Both the position numbers and the translations under genes were made by a program. A stretch of DNA of 17,220 bases. Source: Comamonadaceae bacterium. GTDB taxonomy: Bacteria > Pseudomonadota > Gammaproteobacteria > Burkholderiales > Burkholderiaceae_C. The stretch is from assembly GCA_947374485.1 (NCBI GenBank), contig CANCCF010000073.1, positions 1 through 17,220 on the forward strand, given 5' to 3'. The notes under the pieces were generated by a model, which was not told the DNA's origin, made no database searches, and was given only the letters and a program-made list of their open reading frames with translations. This document shows, in pieces, positions 1 to 6,194 of the stretch; position 1 is the first letter of the stretch, and every line of letters starts with the position of its first letter.

Positions 1-217
1 AGGCCGTGACCGAGAGCGCCGGTGCAAAGCCGAAGTGTGGTGGTTCGCCGCGCAGCCCCCAGACCAGCAGCGTGCCCTGCAGCAGCCAGGCCACTGCCAC
101 CAGGGCGTGGGCGCTGCGTATGCTGATGCGGTGCATCAGGGCCACCGGCAACAGGTAGGCCAATGCGGCCAGAACCGAGAGGATCAGCGTGAGAGGAGGC
201 GCACTGGCTAAAATCAT
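1..217 (-). CDS. ypjD: CcsA/YpjD-like cytochrome c assembly family membrane protein (N-terminal part)
   Basis: Reading from the ATG at 217 leftwards gives 72 residues before the window edge. Two hydrophobic segments are visible (about residues 5-24 and 36-53), followed by a GLRGEPPHFGFAPALSVTA stretch. This arrangement is typical of the small CcsA-like inner membrane protein encoded next to ffh in many proteobacteria, including E. coli ypjD. The family shares the fold of haem-handling cytochrome c assembly proteins, but the role of this branch is poorly defined. The gene is divergent from ffh with a 79-bp gap. The start is the only ATG here, and no clear Shine-Dalgarno sequence precedes it. 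The assignment rests on the N-terminal helices plus synteny, because the conserved C-terminal part is outside the window. Confidence 0.7.
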   Translation of the reverse strand, partial: MILASAPPLTLILSVLAALAYLLPVALMHRISIRSAHALVAVAWLLQGTLLVWGLRGEPPHFGFAPALSVTA

Positions 218-296
218 GTTCACAGTTTAGCCTTTTGCACTTCGCCAGCCTGGTCTGGCGCACAACACAGGTTCCGCGCAGCGGACTTTTCCCCTT

Positions 297-1661
297 ATGG
301 CCTCCGCCCTCACCGACAAACTCAGCCGCCTCGTCAAGGAATTGCGTGGCCAGGCCCGCATCACCGAAAGCAATGTGTCCGACATGCTGCGCGAAGTCCG
401 CATGGCCCTGCTGGAGGCCGATGTGGCCCTGCCGGTGGTGCGCGACTTCATTGCCCGCGTGAAAGACAAGGCCCTGGGCGAAGAGGTGCTGGGCTCGCTG
501 CAGCCGGGGCAGGTGCTGGTGGGCATTGTGAACCGCGAACTGGCCAGCACCATGGGTGAGGGCGTCAGCGACATCAACCTGGCAGCCCAACCCCCGGCCG
601 TGATTTTGATGGCCGGTCTGCAAGGTGCAGGCAAAACCACCACCACCGGCAAACTGGCCAAACACCTGATCGAGAAGCGCAGGAAGAAAGTGCTCACCGT
701 CTCGGGTGACGTCTACCGCCCGGCCGCCATCGAGCAGCTCAAGACGGTGACCGCGCAGGCCGGTGCCGAATGGTTCCCCAGCACCCCCGACCAAAAGCCC
801 GTCGACATTGGCCTGGCCGCCCTCGACTACGCCAAAAAGCACTTCTTCGACGTGTTGCTGGTCGACACCGCAGGCCGCCTGGCGATTGACGAGGCGCTGA
901 TGCTGGAGATCAAGCAATTGCACGCCGCCCTGAACCCGGTGGAGACGCTGTTTGTGGTGGATGCCATGCAGGGCCAGGATGCGGTCAACACGGCCAAAGC
1001 CTTCAAGGACGCCTTGCCGCTCACCGGCATCATCCTCACCAAGACCGACGGCGACTCGCGCGGCGGTGCGGCACTCTCGGTGCGCCAGGTCACGGGTGCG
1101 CCCATCAAGTTTGCCGGCACCAGTGAAAAGCTCGATGGCCTGGAGGTGTTCGATGCCGAGCGCCACGCCGGGCGCATTCTGGGCATGGGCGACATCGTGG
1201 CCCTGGTGGAACAGGTCACCTCGGGTGTGAACATGGAGGCGGCGCAAAAGCTCGCGGCCAAGGTCAAGAGCGGTGCCGGTTTTGACCTCGACGATTTTCT
1301 GGCGCAAATCCAGCAGATGAAGCAGATGGGGGGCCTCTCCAGCCTGATGGACAAGCTGCCCGCGGCCATGGCGGCCAAGGCCGGTCAGGTGGACATGGAC
1401 AAGGCTGAAAAAGACATCAAGCGCAAGGAAGGCATCATCCACAGCATGACGCCCCTGGAGCGGCGCAAGCCCGAACTCATCAAGGCCACACGCAAACGCC
1501 GCATCGCCAATGGAGCTGGTGTGCACGTGCAGGAGGTCAACCGCATGCTCAAGGAATTCGAGCAGATGCAGGACATGATGAAGAAGATGAAGGGCGGCGG
1601 CATGATGAAGATGATGAAGCGCCTGGGCGGCATGAAGGGCATGCCCAAGATGCCGTTTTAG
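297..1661 (+). CDS. ffh: Signal recognition particle protein Ffh (SRP54 GTPase)
   Basis: The 454-aa product has full family length. It binds 4.5S RNA and delivers ribosomes carrying inner-membrane proteins to FtsY by reciprocal GTP hydrolysis. The N domain (about 1-95) ends with the G domain P-loop GLQGAGKTTTT (107-117). It continues with DTAGR (190-194), TKTD (248-251) and the SRP-specific GDSRGG (252-257). The methionine-rich M domain follows (about 300-454), ending in the GGMMKMMKRLGGMKGMPKM tail that binds signal peptides and RNA. The ATG at 297 is the only reasonable start: there is no in-frame ATG or GTG just upstream, and the N-terminus matches the family. It lacks a clear Shine-Dalgarno sequence; the best is GCGGA about 11 nt upstream, inside a small hairpin. 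It converges on the XRE gene at 1698-1940. Confidence 0.97.
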   Translation: MASALTDKLSRLVKELRGQARITESNVSDMLREVRMALLEADVALPVVRDFIARVKDKALGEEVLGSLQPGQVLVGIVNRELASTMGEGVSDINLAAQPPAVILMAGLQGAGKTTTTGKLAKHLIEKRRKKVLTVSGDVYRPAAIEQLKTVTAQAGAEWFPSTPDQKPVDIGLAALDYAKKHFFDVLLVDTAGRLAIDEALMLEIKQLHAALNPVETLFVVDAMQGQDAVNTAKAFKDALPLTGIILTKTDGDSRGGAALSVRQVTGAPIKFAGTSEKLDGLEVFDAERHAGRILGMGDIVALVEQVTSGVNMEAAQKLAAKVKSGAGFDLDDFLAQIQQMKQMGGLSSLMDKLPAAMAAKAGQVDMDKAEKDIKRKEGIIHSMTPLERRKPELIKATRKRRIANGAGVHVQEVNRMLKEFEQMQDMMKKMKGGGMMKMMKRLGGMKGMPKMPF

Positions 1662-1697
1662 TCCTGCCGCCGGAGGTGGTGACGGCAAGCCTGCGCT

Positions 1698-1940
1698 TCA
1701 GCGCTCGCCGTGCTGGCCCAGCGCACCGTCGCGCAGCAACACCACAGGGTTGACCCCCAGCGCATTGGCAATCGACACAATGGCCGCCAGCGTAGGGTTG
1801 GCCGTGCCGCATTCAATGCGCGACAGGTGGGTGCGAAACAGCCCGCTGCGTTCGGACAAGGTCGCCTGTGTAAAGCCTGCCTCCTGCCGCAGCCGCTTGA
1901 CCTTGGCACCCAATACTTCGTTGATGTGTGAGTCTCCCAT
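1698..1940 (-). CDS. Small XRE-family helix-turn-helix regulator (XRE-1)
   Basis: This is an 80-aa single-domain Cro/C1-type DNA-binding protein. The five-helix HTH covers about residues 8-70. The FTQATLSERSGLFRTHLSRIE segment region (24-44) is the helix-turn-helix, followed by the family signature TANPTL (46-51). Only a short charged tail follows, so there is no visible sensor domain. I chose the ATG at 1940. A GTG at 1988 would add 16 residues with no family similarity and would place a perfect 16-bp palindrome inside the coding region. A TTGGCA/CATACT promoter ends 6 nt before the ATG, so the message may be leaderless. It lies downstream of a second, related XRE gene, with a 68-bp gap. Its target is unknown; self-regulation is likely from the adjacent palindrome. 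Confidence 0.85.
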   Translation of the reverse strand: MGDSHINEVLGAKVKRLRQEAGFTQATLSERSGLFRTHLSRIECGTANPTLAAIVSIANALGVNPVVLLRDGALGQHGER

Positions 1941-1946
1941 GCCCGC

Positions 1947-1975
1947 AGTATGTCGCGATATGGGCACATTGCCAA
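1947..1975 (-). promoter_or_regulatory. Predicted sigma70 promoter of XRE-1
   Basis: On the minus strand, TTGGCA (1970-1975, 5 of 6 matches to the -35 consensus) is followed after exactly 17 bp by CATACT (1947-1952, 4 of 6 matches to the -10). The ATG of XRE-1 begins only 6 nt beyond the -10, so transcription should start at or next to the A of the ATG. This fits the absence of a Shine-Dalgarno sequence. Confidence 0.5.
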
Positions 1976-1977
1976 GA

Positions 1978-1993
1978 CAAGTGTGCACACTTG
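1978..1993. promoter_or_regulatory. Perfect 16-bp palindrome, candidate operator of XRE-1
   Basis: CAAGTGTGCACACTTG is identical to its own reverse complement over all 16 bases. It sits 2 bp upstream of the predicted -35 box of XRE-1, between the two XRE genes. Its position and symmetry suit a dimeric XRE regulator. Which protein binds is inferred, not shown. Confidence 0.55.
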
Positions 1994-2008
1994 ACTGGCG
2001 TTGCAGGG

Positions 2009-2287
2009 TTATGGGGTTTGCTGGCGCGCGGTCAGCGTGGCCAGAAGGCCGCTGTCCGCATCGTCAAAATCATAAAAGAGCTCGCAGACATGGACACCCA
2101 AGGTGGTGGCCAGTGCGATCAGTACCAAGAGGGTGGGATTGGCACTGCCTGCTTCAACACGAGAGAGATAGGTCCGGTAAATGCCGCAACGCTCGGACAG
2201 CACGTCCTGCGTCAAACCAGCCTTCAACCTGAGCTTCTTTACCTGCTTGCCAACGACCTTCTTGAAGTCGATTTCACTTTGCTTCAT
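2009..2287 (-). CDS. Small XRE-family helix-turn-helix regulator (XRE-2)
   Basis: This is a 92-aa Cro/C1-type regulator related to XRE-1: compare RTYLSRVEAGSANPTL here with RTHLSRIECGTANPTL there. The HTH is at about residues 26-45, after a lysine-rich first helix (KKVVGKQVKKLRLKAG). The C-terminal tail carries an acidic FYDFDDADSG patch (71-80). I chose the ATG at 2287. A TTG at 2314 would extend it by nine residues, but those bases are better explained as promoter. The gene follows the BLUF-like gene on the same strand with a 90-bp gap and precedes XRE-1. The similarity of the two regulators suggests an old duplication, though they have diverged well beyond the HTH. Target unknown. Confidence 0.85.
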   Translation of the reverse strand: MKQSEIDFKKVVGKQVKKLRLKAGLTQDVLSERCGIYRTYLSRVEAGSANPTLLVLIALATTLGVHVCELFYDFDDADSGLLATLTARQQTP

Positions 2288-2294
2288 GCGGCCT

Positions 2295-2322
2295 AGTATC
2301 GAGTTGAATGGCAACTAATCAA
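2295..2322 (-). promoter_or_regulatory. Predicted promoter of XRE-2 with inverted repeat in the spacer
   Basis: Minus-strand TTGATT (2317-2322) and GATACT (2295-2300) are 16 bp apart and lie 7 nt before the ATG at 2287. The spacer contains the inverted repeat AGTTG-5-CAACT (2302-2316), well placed for a repressor to block RNA polymerase. Both promoter boxes match consensus at 4 of 6 bases, so this is a modest prediction. The -10-to-ATG geometry is nearly the same as for XRE-1. Confidence 0.4.
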
Positions 2323-2342
2323 ATACACTGATTCATACATTC

Positions 2343-2357
2343 GCAAAGCCCCTTTGC
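2343..2357. repeat. Short perfect inverted repeat GCAAAG-3-CTTTGC
   Basis: Six-base arms with a 3-base loop lie between the BLUF-like gene and XRE-2. No T-run follows on either strand, so it is not a standard intrinsic terminator. It could be an RNA hairpin at the 3' end of the BLUF-like message or a binding site. Confidence 0.35.
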
Positions 2358-2377
2358 AGAGGCAAAACAGGCACCGT

Positions 2378-2800
2378 TCACGAGTAATCCGCGGCGAATT
2401 GTTTGAGCAGATTTCTGGCAATACCGTTGCGCACACGCTGCACCACAGCACTCTCGCACAGTTCAAAAAAGGCCAGGCCGGGCGGCAGCTCTTCAATCAG
2501 CGCGGGTGCCAGGCGGTGCGCACCCAGGCTGCTGCAATGCAGGCTGGGCGACTCGACTTTTTCTTCGTTGAGCACGATGGAATTGACATAGTGCCGACTC
2601 TGGAACAGGCGCTGCACTTCGCGCCTGGTTTCTTCGCTTTCCCCATCGATGGCCTGCATCACACTGCCAGCTGAAAACAGCAGCATGGAGCGCAACGAGC
2701 CCGTTGCGTTGAGCCGGGCTGCGGATGCAAGCAGGCTGGGTAAATCTTGCCCTGCTTCGTTCAGCAAAGCGCTGACGAATATCACATTGAGTCGGCTCAT
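2378..2800 (-). CDS. BLUF-domain (blue-light FAD sensor) family protein lacking the signalling tyrosine
   Basis: The 140-aa protein aligns with short BLUF proteins over residues 3-95, with a 45-residue helical tail. BLUF domains bind FAD and respond to blue light by rearranging hydrogen bonds among a tyrosine, a glutamine and an asparagine. Here the spacing is kept (positions 8, 31 and 49, as for Y21/N45/Q63 of AppA within one residue). Asn31 and Gln49 (VMQAIDG) are present, but position 8 is Phe (codon TTC) instead of Tyr. The RDRRHxxV-like turn appears as SRHYVNSIV. The start ATG at 2800 is supported by GAGGA at 2806-2810. There is no attached output domain, so any signal would pass by protein contact, perhaps to the XRE regulators just downstream. 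The BLUF assignment is by eye. Confidence 0.75.
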   Translation of the reverse strand: MSRLNVIFVSALLNEAGQDLPSLLASAARLNATGSLRSMLLFSAGSVMQAIDGESEETRREVQRLFQSRHYVNSIVLNEEKVESPSLHCSSLGAHRLAPALIEELPPGLAFFELCESAVVQRVRNGIARNLLKQFAADYS

Positions 2801-2874
2801 CCGGGTCCTCGCCTGTCACCTTTATTTATCCCTCGGACTCTAGGGGGCAAAGGATGCAAGCGGAACCCACTCAT

Positions 2875-4206
2875 TCATACAGACTGAATGTCGACCTCAC
2901 CGCGCAAGGTGTAGCTGCGCGTCTCGCTGATGCGTACCTGCACCATCTGCCCTATCAGGCGGGCGGGGCCGGCAAAGTTCACCACGCGGTTGCACTCGGT
3001 GCGGCCCATGAGCTCACCGCCATCGCGCCTGGAAGCACCTTCGACCAGAATGGTTTGCAGCGTGCCCAGGCGGCTTTCGCTGATGCGGGTGATGTTGCCG
3101 TTGATCACGCCCTGCAGGTGCTGCAGGCGTCGCAGTTTGACCGCATGGGTGGTGTCGTCCGCCAGGTTGGCCGCCGGTGTGCCGGGGCGCGGGCTGAAAA
3201 TGAAGCTGAAGGAGTTGTCAAAGCCCACCTCGTCAATGAGCTTCATCATCTTGCCGAAATCGTCCTCGGTCTCGCCCGGAAAGCCGACGATGAAGTCGCT
3301 GCTGAAGGCCATGTCAGGGCGGATGGCGCGCAGTTTGCGCACCGTGCTCTTGTATTCCATGGCGGTGTAGCCGCGCTTCATGGCCATCAGGATCTTGTCG
3401 CTGCCGTGCTGCACTGGCAGGTGCAGGTGGCTCACCAGCTTGGGGATTCGCTCGTAGGCCGCAATCAAGGCCGGTGTGAACTCGTTGGGGTGGCTGGTGG
3501 TGTAGCGCAGGCGTGCGATGCCGGGGATGTCGGCCACGTATTCCAGCAGCGTGGCAAAGTCGGCCACCTCGGATGTATCCCCCATGGGCGCGCGCCAGGC
3601 ATTGACGTTCTGGCCCAGCAGCGTGACCTCTTTGACGCCCTGGTCGGCCAGGCCCGCCACCTCCACCAGAATGTCTTCAAACGGGCGGCTCACCTCTTCG
3701 CCGCGGGTGTAGGGCACCACGCAGTACGAGCAGTATTTGCTGCAGCCCTCCATGATGCTGACGAAGGCCGAGGCGCCTTCCACCTTGGCGGGCGGCAGGT
3801 GGTCGAACTTTTCAATTTCCGGAAAGCTGATGTCCACCTGCGGCTTGTCTTGCAGCGTGCGCGCATTGAGCAGCTCGGGCAGGCGGTGCAGGGTTTGCGG
3901 ACCGAACACCACGTCCACATAGGGCGCGCGCGCGATGATGGCAGCCCCCTCCTGGCTGGCCACACAACCGCCCACGCCAATCTGCACGCCCTTCTTTTTC
4001 AGGTGCTTGATGCGGCCCAGATCGGAGAACACTTTCTCTTGCGCCTTCTCGCGCACCGAGCAGGTGTTGAACAAAATGAGGTCGGCCTCTTCCACGTCCT
4101 GCGTGGGCTCGTAGCCTTGCGCGGCTTTCAGCACGTCGGCCATCTTGTCCGAGTCGTAGCTGTTCATCTGGCAGCCAAAGGTTTTGATGAAGACTTTTTT
4201 GGACAT
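2875..4206 (-). CDS. miaB: tRNA-2-methylthio-N6-dimethylallyladenosine synthase MiaB
   Basis: This 443-aa radical-SAM methylthiotransferase adds the 2-methylthio group to isopentenyl-A37 of tRNAs that read UNN codons. The N-terminal UPF0004 domain supplies three cluster cysteines: C12 in GCQMN, C49 in FNTCSVRE and C81 in GGCVASQEG. The radical-SAM cluster is C155-x3-C159-x2-C162, followed by VVPYTRGEE. A TRAM RNA-binding domain fills about 375-440. All six cluster cysteines are intact and the length is normal. I chose the ATG at 4206 (MSKKVFIKTFGCQMN). An in-frame TTG at 4221 would add only five residues without support. A weak GAGAA precedes the ATG. It stands between the BLUF-like gene and a small exported protein, with gaps above 70 bp on both sides, so it may be transcribed alone. 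Confidence 0.96.
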   Translation of the reverse strand: MSKKVFIKTFGCQMNSYDSDKMADVLKAAQGYEPTQDVEEADLILFNTCSVREKAQEKVFSDLGRIKHLKKKGVQIGVGGCVASQEGAAIIARAPYVDVVFGPQTLHRLPELLNARTLQDKPQVDISFPEIEKFDHLPPAKVEGASAFVSIMEGCSKYCSYCVVPYTRGEEVSRPFEDILVEVAGLADQGVKEVTLLGQNVNAWRAPMGDTSEVADFATLLEYVADIPGIARLRYTTSHPNEFTPALIAAYERIPKLVSHLHLPVQHGSDKILMAMKRGYTAMEYKSTVRKLRAIRPDMAFSSDFIVGFPGETEDDFGKMMKLIDEVGFDNSFSFIFSPRPGTPAANLADDTTHAVKLRRLQHLQGVINGNITRISESRLGTLQTILVEGASRRDGGELMGRTECNRVVNFAGPARLIGQMVQVRISETRSYTLRGEVDIQSV

Positions 4207-4255
4207 GGTGTTTCTCGGCAAAGGGGGTCACGCAGCGCAGCACGCTGCAAGGAAA

Positions 4256-4280
4256 GGAAGGCGAAAGCTGGAAGGCGAAA
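4256..4280. repeat. 11-bp direct repeat, period 14, upstream of miaB
   Basis: GGAAGGCGAAA occurs at 4256-4266 and again at 4270-4280, separated by GCT, within the 119-bp gap between miaB and the small exported protein. The same gap holds a GC-rich inverted repeat, GGCCCG-2-CGGGCC (about 4307-4320), and a minus-strand TTTTT (4278-4282). Together these could form a weak terminator after the upstream gene, but the T-run does not directly follow the strongest stem. I see no convincing promoter for miaB in the gap. Confidence 0.5.
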
Positions 4281-4325
4281 AAGCGGCGTTGCCAGGCCCG
4301 CAGGGTGGCCCGCCCGGGCCAGGCT

Positions 4326-4685
4326 CTACTGCTGTGTGGGCAGCTTGAGCGCCGCTTCGGCCTGGCTCAGAACCCAGACCTCGTGCACCTCGCCCGTGGG
4401 GTTGCGCACATAGTTGACCACCAGGGTCTGGCCAATCAGGGCGCCCGACATCAGCAGCATGTTGTTGACGCCGCGGATGCGCGCACCTGGCGAGAGGCGA
4501 TCGGGCTTGCCGCCGAGCTGGATGATGGGCGGCGCCACCACCACCATGGCGCCACGCTGCGCATCGGGGGGGAAGGGGCGCACGCCCATTTGCGCGCTCG
4601 CCCCTGCGGACAGGCCCAGCAAGGCAACAGTCAGTGCCAGGCGGCGTGTGGTGGTGCGGGAGAAGATTGCGTTGCAGCGGTTCAT
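4326..4685 (-). CDS. Small exported hypothetical protein
   Basis: This 119-aa protein has an evident Sec signal peptide: a basic start (MNRCNAIFSRTTTRR), a hydrophobic core (LALTVALLGLSAG) and a likely cut after ASA near residue 31. The mature part of about 88 residues contains APPIIQLGGKPDRLSPGARIR and a NPTGEVHEVWVLSQAEA segment, with no cysteine and no further membrane helix. It is therefore probably a soluble periplasmic or loosely attached protein. I do not recognise a named family. Codon use is like that of its neighbours. The ATG at 4685 has no strong Shine-Dalgarno sequence. It lies 42 bp downstream of the adenylate cyclase on the same strand with no visible terminator between, so co-transcription is possible. 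Confidence 0.8.
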   Translation of the reverse strand: MNRCNAIFSRTTTRRLALTVALLGLSAGASAQMGVRPFPPDAQRGAMVVVAPPIIQLGGKPDRLSPGARIRGVNNMLLMSGALIGQTLVVNYVRNPTGEVHEVWVLSQAEAALKLPTQQ

Positions 4686-4727
4686 GGTGTGTATCCAGAG
4701 GCTGTGAAAGGGAAGGCCTGCATGCTA

Positions 4728-5981
4728 TCACGCAGCCTTGGACGCAGCCTTGAGGGCAGGCTTGGCGCCCAGAAGGTACCAGGTCGGCAGCGGCCCCTTG
4801 CCCTTGATGTCCACCAGGCCGCGCGCTTCAAAATCAAAGGCATGGCGCAGGGTCTGGAACATCGCCTCGCTGGCGTGTATGCGCCCGGGCGCGGCGCTGG
4901 CCTGCATGCGGCTGGCGACGTTTACGGCATCGCCCCACACGTCATACAGAAAACGCTTGTGGCCGATCACCCCCGCAATGGTTGGCCCGCAATGCAGCCC
5001 CAAGCGCAGGGCAAAGGCCAGGCCCTGACGGGCATTGAAGCGCTGTATCAGCGCCTGCATGGCCAGCGCCACGTGGGCCAGTGCTTCCGGGTGCGCTGCG
5101 CTAACCACCATGTAGGCGTCACCGATGGTCTTGATTTTCTCGACCGGCTGGGCGTCAAGCAAGGCATCCATGTCCGAGAACAGCGCGTTGAGCACAGCCA
5201 GCACCTGGTCGGGCGAGCGCTCGGCGGCGAATGCGGTGAAGCCCACAATGTCGGCAAAAAGGATGGCCATGTGCGGATGGCTTTGCGCTTTGACCCGGTG
5301 GTGGGTCTTGAGCTCCTCGGCAATGCCCGGCGGCAGCGCGTTGTAGAGCACGGTATCGGCACGCTTGCGTGCCTGTGCTGCGCGGCAGCGTTCGGCAAAC
5401 AGGGCCCGCGCATTAGTCAGCATATAGCCGTCCATGGCAAAGGCCACGGCCACAATGACCAGCAGGTTGGCAAACTGCATCTGCCCCAAAAATTTGCCAC
5501 TGCCATCCAGCCAGGCCAGCAGCAGGCCGATGGCCAGCGCCTGCAGGCCATAGCCCCAGCGCCGCGCAGGCCCGGGAAAACACAGAACGGCGGCGACCAG
5601 CATCTGCGCTATGGCCACTATGGCAAAGTCCCCCGTGCCCAGCCAGGAGACCACGCCGAACCACACAAACAGCACACCCGTGGCGGCAAAAAACACCAGC
5701 AACAGGCGCTGGCGTGCGGCATGCGACGTGGCGCGCGGCAAGGTGCACAGCAGCGCGGCAAAGACCACAGCCATGGTGGCATGCCAGGCCAGCAACCAGG
5801 CATGGGGCACAGCGCGGCTCCACAGGTCCAGAAAGTAATACAGAGGGTCTGCCAGCAGCAGAAACAGCAAGGCAATGGCCAGTCCCAGCCGACAGATGGG
5901 TTGCAGCAATGCAAACGAGCGCCTGGTGAGCCAGACCTCGAAGGACTCCGCGTTGTCATCGGTTTCGGCGGCGTTTGCCAT
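4728..5981 (-). CDS. Membrane-anchored class III adenylate cyclase
   Basis: The 417-aa protein should convert ATP to cyclic AMP at the inner face of the membrane. Six hydrophobic helices fill residues about 28-188, followed by a linker and a class III catalytic domain (about 235-405). Metal-binding aspartates are D244 (LFADIVGF) and D288 (KTIGDAYM). The purine-selecting residues are K284 and D347 (LYDVWGD), the adenylate rather than guanylate pair. The transition-state residues N354 and R358 (NVASRM) are also present, so one chain holds a full set and should be active as a homodimer. The ATG at 5981 has GGAG at 5986-5989. It begins just after the tRNA-Met terminator, so it needs its own promoter or read-through; I see no strong one. 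Nothing identifies the signal sensed by the membrane part. Confidence 0.93.
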   Translation of the reverse strand: MANAAETDDNAESFEVWLTRRSFALLQPICRLGLAIALLFLLLADPLYYFLDLWSRAVPHAWLLAWHATMAVVFAALLCTLPRATSHAARQRLLLVFFAATGVLFVWFGVVSWLGTGDFAIVAIAQMLVAAVLCFPGPARRWGYGLQALAIGLLLAWLDGSGKFLGQMQFANLLVIVAVAFAMDGYMLTNARALFAERCRAAQARKRADTVLYNALPPGIAEELKTHHRVKAQSHPHMAILFADIVGFTAFAAERSPDQVLAVLNALFSDMDALLDAQPVEKIKTIGDAYMVVSAAHPEALAHVALAMQALIQRFNARQGLAFALRLGLHCGPTIAGVIGHKRFLYDVWGDAVNVASRMQASAAPGRIHASEAMFQTLRHAFDFEARGLVDIKGKGPLPTWYLLGAKPALKAASKAA

Positions 5982-6002
5982 GGGGCTCCAGACGGCAAAA
6001 AC

Positions 6003-6035
6003 AAAAAAGCCTGCCAGGGTGAAGTGGCAGGCTTT
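6003..6035 (-). terminator. Rho-independent terminator of tRNA-Met
   Basis: On the minus strand a perfect 11-bp stem (AAAGCCTGCCA with TGGCAGGCTTT, 6025-6035 and 6006-6016) with an 8-nt loop is followed by an uninterrupted T-run (TTTTTT, then G and TTTTT). It lies 20 bp beyond the tRNA CCA end and just before the cyclase gene. The stem and T-run are textbook. Confidence 0.92.
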
Positions 6036-6055
6036 ATGGTCCCTTGCGGGTTATC

Positions 6056-6132
6056 TGGTGGTCGTAGGTGGATTTGAACCACCGACATCAGCATTATGAA
6101 TGCTGCGCTCTAACCAGCTGAGCTATACGACC
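6056..6132 (-). tRNA. tRNA-Met (anticodon CAT)
   Basis: This 77-nt cloverleaf has an encoded CCA end. The acceptor arms are GGTCGTA (6126-6132) and TACGACC (6060-6066), with discriminator A. The D-arm reads AGCTCAGCTGGTTAGAGC. The anticodon stem AGCAT/ATGCT closes the loop TTCATAA with anticodon CAT. The T-arm is GGTGG TTCAAAT CCACC. The perfectly paired acceptor end argues against the initiator tRNA, which has a mismatched first pair. A CAT anticodon can also belong to a tRNA-Ile whose C34 is modified to lysidine, which cannot be fully excluded by eye. It has its own promoter and terminator. Confidence 0.93.
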
Positions 6133-6142
6133 GAAGGCCGCA

Positions 6143-6151
6143 ATTATAGCA
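6143..6151 (-). promoter_or_regulatory. Extended -10 promoter of tRNA-Met
   Basis: Minus-strand TGCTATAAT is a perfect -10 hexamer (6143-6148) with the extended TGn motif. It ends 10 nt before the mature tRNA 5' end. The -35 region is poor, as expected when the extended -10 carries the activity. The GC-rich stretch after the -10 (GCGGCC) resembles the discriminator of stringently controlled stable-RNA promoters. Confidence 0.75.
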
Positions 6152-6194
6152 GGCCAAAGCGGGCTGTTTTACAGAGGCCGCAAAAGACTGCAAC

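Noticed and set aside
1938..1988. GTG at 1988 as the start of XRE-1
   Set aside because: The added residues do not resemble the family, and the bases hold a good promoter and part of a perfect palindrome.
4275..4325. GC-rich inverted repeat plus TTTTT as a Rho-independent terminator
   Set aside because: The strongest stem (4307-4320) is separated from the T-run by about 25 nt, and the stem next to the T-run has only four pairs. It is left as a weak possibility within the repeat entry.
2854..4413. 519-codon open frame on the plus strand opposite miaB
   Set aside because: It is antisense to a gene with all MiaB motifs. Its His/Ala/Gly/Val-rich composition is typical of the mirror frame of a GC-rich gene, and it has no recognisable domain.
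4305..6077. 590-codon plus-strand open frame opposite the exported protein and cyclase
   Set aside because: It runs antisense across two good genes and the tRNA terminator, with shadow-like composition.
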